64,000 nt of DNA from JAXGTO01 sp040774885. GTDB taxonomy: Bacteria; Actinomycetota; Coriobacteriia; Coriobacteriales; Eggerthellaceae. Below are positions 60,128-64,000 of this stretch, piece after piece. The notes beneath the pieces were generated by a model. It ran no database searches. It was not told the DNA's origin and was given only the letters and a program-made list of their open reading frames with translations. Position 1 is the stretch's first letter, and each line of letters begins with the position of its first letter. The translations under genes were made by a program, and so were the position numbers. Location of the stretch: positions 1-64,000 of the forward strand of contig JAXGTO010000002.1 of NCBI GenBank assembly GCA_040774885.1, written 5' to 3'.

Positions 60128-61180
60128 TTAGAACAGCATCAAGAACAGTTTAGCGAACACAAATCCCATCAGGCCGCATCCCGGGAACGTGAGCACCCAG
60201 GTTTTGACCATGTCGATGGCAACGCTCCATTTGACCGCGCTGCGGCATTTGGCGCGGCCCACGCCCATGATGGCCGTGGTGTTGGTGTGGGTGGATGAAA
60301 CGGGAAGGCCGCCGAATGTGGATATCACCAAGCAGATAGTGGAAGAAAGCGAGGCCGCAAAGCCTTGATAGCGCTCGAGTTTCACCATATCCATGCCGAC
60401 GTTCTTGATGATGCGAGTACCGCCGGAAGCCGTGCCGATGCCCATGTTGAGGGCGCAGAAGATCATCAGCCATATCGGCAGTTGCAGCTGGCCCGCATCG
60501 CCCGATCCGATGGCCAGCGTAACGGCCAGCATGAAGATGGACATGAACTTCTGACCATCCTGCGCGCCATGCATGAAAGCCGCGCCGGCACCGGTGAATA
60601 TCTGGCCGATCTTGAAGAAATGATCGGCCTTGGAGCGGTCGAAGCCCGAACAGAACCGTGCCAAAAGTTTTGCGAACAACCACCCGAATCCAAAGCCCAT
60701 GAATGTAGAGAGCAAGATGCCGTAGACGACCTTCATCCATTCCGCGCCGTTGACGCCGGCGAGCCCGCCTTGCAAGGCGATGGCGGCTCCCGTAAGACCG
60801 GCGATGAGCGAATGGGACTGGCTGGTGGGAATGCCGAACCACCAAGCCACGGCTCCCCAAACGATGATGGCCACCATGGCGGCAAGCAGTGCGATAAGTG
60901 CCGCATGGCTGTCTCCGCCGAAGTCGACCATGTTGTAGATGGTGTTGGCGACAGCCGAAGAAACCAACGTGACGATGAGCAACCCCAAGAAATTGCAAAC
61001 GGCGGCCATGAGAATGGCGGGGCCGGGCCGCATGCTGCGCGTTCCCACCAGCGTGGCGATGGCATTGGGGGCGTCGGTAGCGCCGTTGACGATGATGACG
61101 CCGACATTGAGAAGGGTCACTGCCACCAAGGCAGGATTCGACATCAATTCGGCAACGAACGTGGACAGCTCGATGGTCAC
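60128..61180 (-). CDS. pit: PiT-family inorganic phosphate transporter
   Basis: A 350-residue membrane carrier with about 10 spans that brings in phosphate (as metal phosphate) with protons or sodium. The two family signatures are GATDAPNAIATLVGTRSM near the N-terminus and, after the central loop, FMHGAQDGQKFMSIF. A late VSSTHTNTTAIMGVG motif is also typical. GTG 61180 is chosen because AAAGG lies 6 nt upstream; ATG 61198 has no site. It forms an operon with the DUF47 gene. Confidence 0.93.
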   Translation of the reverse strand: MTIELSTFVAELMSNPALVAVTLLNVGVIIVNGATDAPNAIATLVGTRSMRPGPAILMAAVCNFLGLLIVTLVSSAVANTIYNMVDFGGDSHAALIALLAAMVAIIVWGAVAWWFGIPTSQSHSLIAGLTGAAIALQGGLAGVNGAEWMKVVYGILLSTFMGFGFGWLFAKLLARFCSGFDRSKADHFFKIGQIFTGAGAAFMHGAQDGQKFMSIFMLAVTLAIGSGDAGQLQLPIWLMIFCALNMGIGTASGGTRIIKNVGMDMVKLERYQGFAASLSSTICLVISTFGGLPVSSTHTNTTAIMGVGRAKCRSAVKWSVAIDMVKTWVLTFPGCGLMGFVFAKLFLMLF

Positions 61181-61351
61181 GAAACGCCTTTCACCCATGT
61201 GTTTGCGTTAGCGGTCGCTATTCTACCGTATCGTCAAGATTATTTATGATTGAACGATGACCCAATCGATGGGTTGGCGACCCACAGCCGCAGGTGGGAT
61301 GAGAAATAAAATGGGAATCCGTTACACAAGGGTACCCGAAGCGGCTATTGC

Positions 61352-62038
61352 TCACGAATATGCGTTTATGGTGCGCTGCCGTTCCGCCCCGATAGACGTG
61401 GTCTGATTGTGACCGGGCAGCACGATGGTGGCATCGTCGAGCGTGGCCAAAAGGCGCATGGAAGCCCGCATGGCGCCCATATCGCCGCCTTCGAAATCCG
61501 TGCGCCCGATGCTCCCGAAAAACAGCGTGTCGCCGGAAACCAGCACCGGCGCACCCTGGCTGTTGGTTCCATCTTCGGGCTTTACCAGATAACAGACACC
61601 GCCGGGCGTATGCCCCGGCGTGGCCATAACCGTGAACGTGATGCGGCCAACCTGCACGGTCTGACCATCGGATACCTTCTGATCAACCGGGCAGGCATTC
61701 GCACCGCGCCGGCCCCCGTTTCCCTGACCCGCCTCGATCAGCTTCGCGTCAACGGCAGACGCAACAACCCGGGCACCGGTCTCATCGCGCAACGCGCGCA
61801 ATGCCCCAACGTGGTCCCAGTGATTGTGGGTGCACAGGATGGCGCTCACCGGTCTGCCGTCCACGGCGGCCATGATGGTTTCGGGGTGCGTGCTGGGATC
61901 GACCAGCACCACGCCGCCTTCACCGTCATCAACGAGATAGACGTTGTTGTCTATCATGCCCAGCACGATGAACGAAACTGCCACGCAACCGCCGGTTACA
62001 CGATGAATCTCATCGCCCTGCGAAAAAGAAAATGCCAT
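61352..62038 (-). CDS. Metallo-beta-lactamase-fold hydrolase (glyoxalase II-like)
   Basis: A 228-residue cytosolic hydrolase. The zinc motif THNHWDH is at about 70-76, followed by ATPGHTPGGVC, LVSGDTLFFGSIGRTDF with the bridging Asp, and the last His in VLPGHNQTTS. This order fits the glyoxalase II-like branch, which cleaves thioesters, but many relatives have other substrates. It starts 28 bp after rel. Confidence 0.88.
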   Translation of the reverse strand: MAFSFSQGDEIHRVTGGCVAVSFIVLGMIDNNVYLVDDGEGGVVLVDPSTHPETIMAAVDGRPVSAILCTHNHWDHVGALRALRDETGARVVASAVDAKLIEAGQGNGGRRGANACPVDQKVSDGQTVQVGRITFTVMATPGHTPGGVCYLVKPEDGTNSQGAPVLVSGDTLFFGSIGRTDFEGGDMGAMRASMRLLATLDDATIVLPGHNQTTSIGAERQRTINAYS

Positions 62039-62066
62039 GGATACGCCTTTCCGGTTCGGTGTCGGA

Positions 62067-64000
62067 TCAGTGCTCGCCGGGCATCATGCGATGGGCGTCG
62101 AACACGCCCTCGATACCCTTGAGCTTGCCGATGATCTTGTCGATGGCAGAGACTTCGCTTACTTGAAACAAGAAGCGCATCTCCACCATGTTGTCGCGAT
62201 GCGAGGTGGTGCTGGAAGAAAGCACGTTTGCTCCGGCTTCGGCCAGCACGATGGCCACATCGCGCAGAAGATTCATTCGGTCGAGCGCCTCGATGAGAAT
62301 CTCGACCTTGTAAGAAATGTCGTTGTTGGGAGCGTTTTCCCATCGCACGTCTATGATGCGCTCGGGATGCGCCATCAAGCTGGCGGCATTGGGGCAGTCG
62401 GCCCGATGAACCGAAACGCCCCTGCCCCGCGTCACGAAACCGACGATGTCATCTCCGGGTACGGGATTGCAGCAGCGAGACAGGCGGACGAGAACGTCAT
62501 CGATGCCTTTGACCACCACGCCGTTGCTCGCATGGACTTCACGTTTCTTCGGTTCCTTCACCGAGGTGATCATCGGAGGCATCATGCCGGTCATCATGGT
62601 GGCCGACTTCGATGTCGACGCTTCTTCATGTTCGCCCGATCCACCATCGAGTATCTTGATCAAACGGTTTGCGACATGCTGGGTGCTTTCCTTGTTCGTT
62701 CCGATGTTCACCAGCATGTCGTCTGAATCGCGGTATCCCATCTGCTCGGCCGCCTGCTTCATGGCACGCATGCCGCGAGCATTCGCGATCCCCAACCCGT
62801 GCTTGCGCATCTCGGTCGAAAGCTTCTCGCGTCCGGTTTCCAGATCATCGCCGCGCGTCACCCTGCTGAAATACGAACGGATCTTGCTGCGCGCGCTGGG
62901 GGTCTTCACCATTTTGAGCCAGTCGCGACTGGGGCCGGCGCTTTTCTGGGTGAGGATATCGACGCGATCGCCCACCTGAAGCTCGTAGGACAAGGGAACG
63001 ATGGAGCCATTGACCTTGGCGCCGACGCAATGGTTGCCGACCTCGGTATGGATGGCATAGGCGAAATCGACCGGCGTGGATCCGGAACGCAAGCTCATGA
63101 CCTCGCCTTTGGGCGTGAACACGAACACTTCAGAAGGGGCAAGATCGACTTTGAGCGACTTGAGAAACTCGCGCGAATCCTGCGTTTCGTCCTGCCAGTC
63201 GACCATTTGGCGAAGCCAGGCCAGCTGCTGGTCGAAGCTGGCATCGCCTTTAGCGCCCTTTTCCTTGTAGCGCCAATGGGCGGCCACGCCGTATTCGCTC
63301 ATGCGGTGCATTTCCTCGGTTCGGATCTGAACTTCAAGCGGGCGTCCGGCCGGCCCGATCACCGTGGTGTGCAGGCTTTGGTACATGTTGAATTTCGGCA
63401 TGGCGATATAGTCTTTGAAACGCCCGGGCATCGGGTGCCACAGGCTATGGACGGCGCCCAATGCCGAGTAGCAATCCTTCACCGAGTCCACGATGATGCG
63501 AACGGCGATGAGGTCGTATATCTCGGAGAACCCCTTGCCGCGATTGGTCATCTTCTGGTAAATGGAATACAGATGCTTGGGACGTCCCATGATCTGCGCA
63601 TCGATGCCCAGCTTGTCCATTTCGCCATGGAGGATGTCGATGGTCTTTTCCAGATACTCCTCGCGCTCGCCGCGACTCTCGGCCACCATGCGCGATACCT
63701 GCTTGAACTTGGCGGGCTCCAGATAGAAAAACGAGAGATCCTCGAGTTCCCATTTGATGGAGCTGATGCCCAGACGATGCGCAATGGGCGCGTATATCTC
63801 AAGGGTCTCGCGCGCCTTGAAGATGCGGCGGTCTTCCTTGAGCGCCGAAAGCGTGCGCATGTTGTGCAGGCGGTCGGCAAGCTTGATCACGATGACGCGG
63901 ATGTCCTTGCTCATAGCGACGAACATCTTGCGAATGGTCTGCGCCTGTTCGTCGGAAAGGCTCTCCACCTCGATGCGCGTGATTTTGGTGACGCCGTCGA
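62067..64000 (-). CDS. rel: (p)ppGpp synthetase/hydrolase, partial at window edge
   Basis: The C-terminal 640 or so residues of a RelA/SpoT homologue; the frame stays open at base 64000, so the N-terminal HD hydrolase domain is mostly outside. Seen in order: the last HD helices (KLADRLHNMRTL), the synthetase domain (GRPKHLYSIYQKM, YIAMPKFNMYQSLHTTV with the catalytic region, EVQIRTEEMHRMSEYGVAAHW), the TGS domain (VFVFTPKGEVMSLRSGSTP), the conserved-cysteine domain (CCNPVPGD) and a C-terminal ACT domain. This is the long, ribosome-associated type. The missing part is due to the window only. Confidence 0.95.
   Translation of the reverse strand, partial: DGVTKITRIEVESLSDEQAQTIRKMFVAMSKDIRVIVIKLADRLHNMRTLSALKEDRRIFKARETLEIYAPIAHRLGISSIKWELEDLSFFYLEPAKFKQVSRMVAESRGEREEYLEKTIDILHGEMDKLGIDAQIMGRPKHLYSIYQKMTNRGKGFSEIYDLIAVRIIVDSVKDCYSALGAVHSLWHPMPGRFKDYIAMPKFNMYQSLHTTVIGPAGRPLEVQIRTEEMHRMSEYGVAAHWRYKEKGAKGDASFDQQLAWLRQMVDWQDETQDSREFLKSLKVDLAPSEVFVFTPKGEVMSLRSGSTPVDFAYAIHTEVGNHCVGAKVNGSIVPLSYELQVGDRVDILTQKSAGPSRDWLKMVKTPSARSKIRSYFSRVTRGDDLETGREKLSTEMRKHGLGIANARGMRAMKQAAEQMGYRDSDDMLVNIGTNKESTQHVANRLIKILDGGSGEHEEASTSKSATMMTGMMPPMITSVKEPKKREVHASNGVVVKGIDDVLVRLSRCCNPVPGDDIVGFVTRGRGVSVHRADCPNAASLMAHPERIIDVRWENAPNNDISYKVEILIEALDRMNLLRDVAIVLAEAGANVLSSSTTSHRDNMVEMRFLFQVSEVSAIDKIIGKLKGIEGVFDAHRMMPGEH

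Noticed and set aside
62067..64000. Truncated rel gene
   Set aside because: The frame is open at the last base; the missing N-terminus is only the edge of the window.

Overview
The window is 64 kb of bacterial chromosome at about 60% G+C by eye, packed with housekeeping genes in long, tightly overlapping operons. The gene mix fits an anaerobic member of the Actinomycetota, most likely class Coriobacteriia, family Eggerthellaceae. It includes a LuxR-type regulator fused to a multi-span membrane domain, a YfcC-type carrier, a class B sortase, a split cobalamin methionine synthase, and several promoters whose -10 box sits about 7 nt from the start codon. The family assignment is an inference; there is no rRNA gene in the window to confirm it.

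The left 2.6 kb stands apart. A complete tRNA-Ala(GGC) at 68-143 is followed by an AT-rich block of three overlapping genes: a cytoplasmic BspA-like leucine-rich-repeat protein, a 93-residue unknown, and a DEDDh exonuclease with a BRCT-like domain. The block ends in a second copy of the tRNA 3' half plus its terminator. The two copies form a perfect 83-bp direct repeat (100-182 and 2469-2551). This is the footprint of a tRNA-targeted integrative element, but no integrase lies between the repeats. It is the best candidate in the window for an undescribed cargo system.

From 2.6 to 12.5 kb (minus strand) lie a HAD phosphatase, a methionine-synthesis operon (hypothetical, metF, a stand-alone MetH reactivation protein, and a metH lacking that domain), an ArsR regulator with a Zn/Cd-type P1B ATPase and a visible operator, a U32-family protein and a second HAD phosphatase. 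From 12.5 to 21 kb, also minus strand, the order of transcription is pyrH, frr, uppS, cdsA, dxr, rseP, ispG, proS, HAD, U32. This joins nucleotide, ribosome-recycling, isoprenoid, phospholipid and tRNA-charging functions. An HtrA protease follows (21.1-22.6 kb).

From 22.9 to 28.7 kb lie an SCP2-like protein with an iron alcohol dehydrogenase, the membrane LuxR regulator, a YfcC carrier, and an acyl carrier protein beside a DegV/FakB fatty-acid-binding protein. From 28.7 to 39 kb the minus strand carries aspS, hisS, leuB, an ABC exporter, leuD, leuC, a small membrane protein and a flippase-like protein. A membrane-anchored J-domain protein (plus strand) follows, then a repeat-rich intergenic region.

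The purine operon (40.6-47.5 kb) runs srtB-purF-purM-purN-xdhC-purH; a sortase at its head and an XdhC-family gene inside it are unusual. A polyphosphate cluster follows (PPK2-type AMP phosphotransferase, exopolyphosphatase, PPK1), with a 39-residue membrane protein nearby. The last part holds asd and lysC, an MFS transporter, a zinc phospholipase C-like protein with a TRIC-family channel, a phosphate transporter with its DUF47 partner, a metallo-beta-lactamase-fold hydrolase, and the (p)ppGpp synthetase/hydrolase rel, cut by the right edge. Phosphate uptake, polyphosphate turnover and (p)ppGpp signalling thus lie within about 16 kb of each other.
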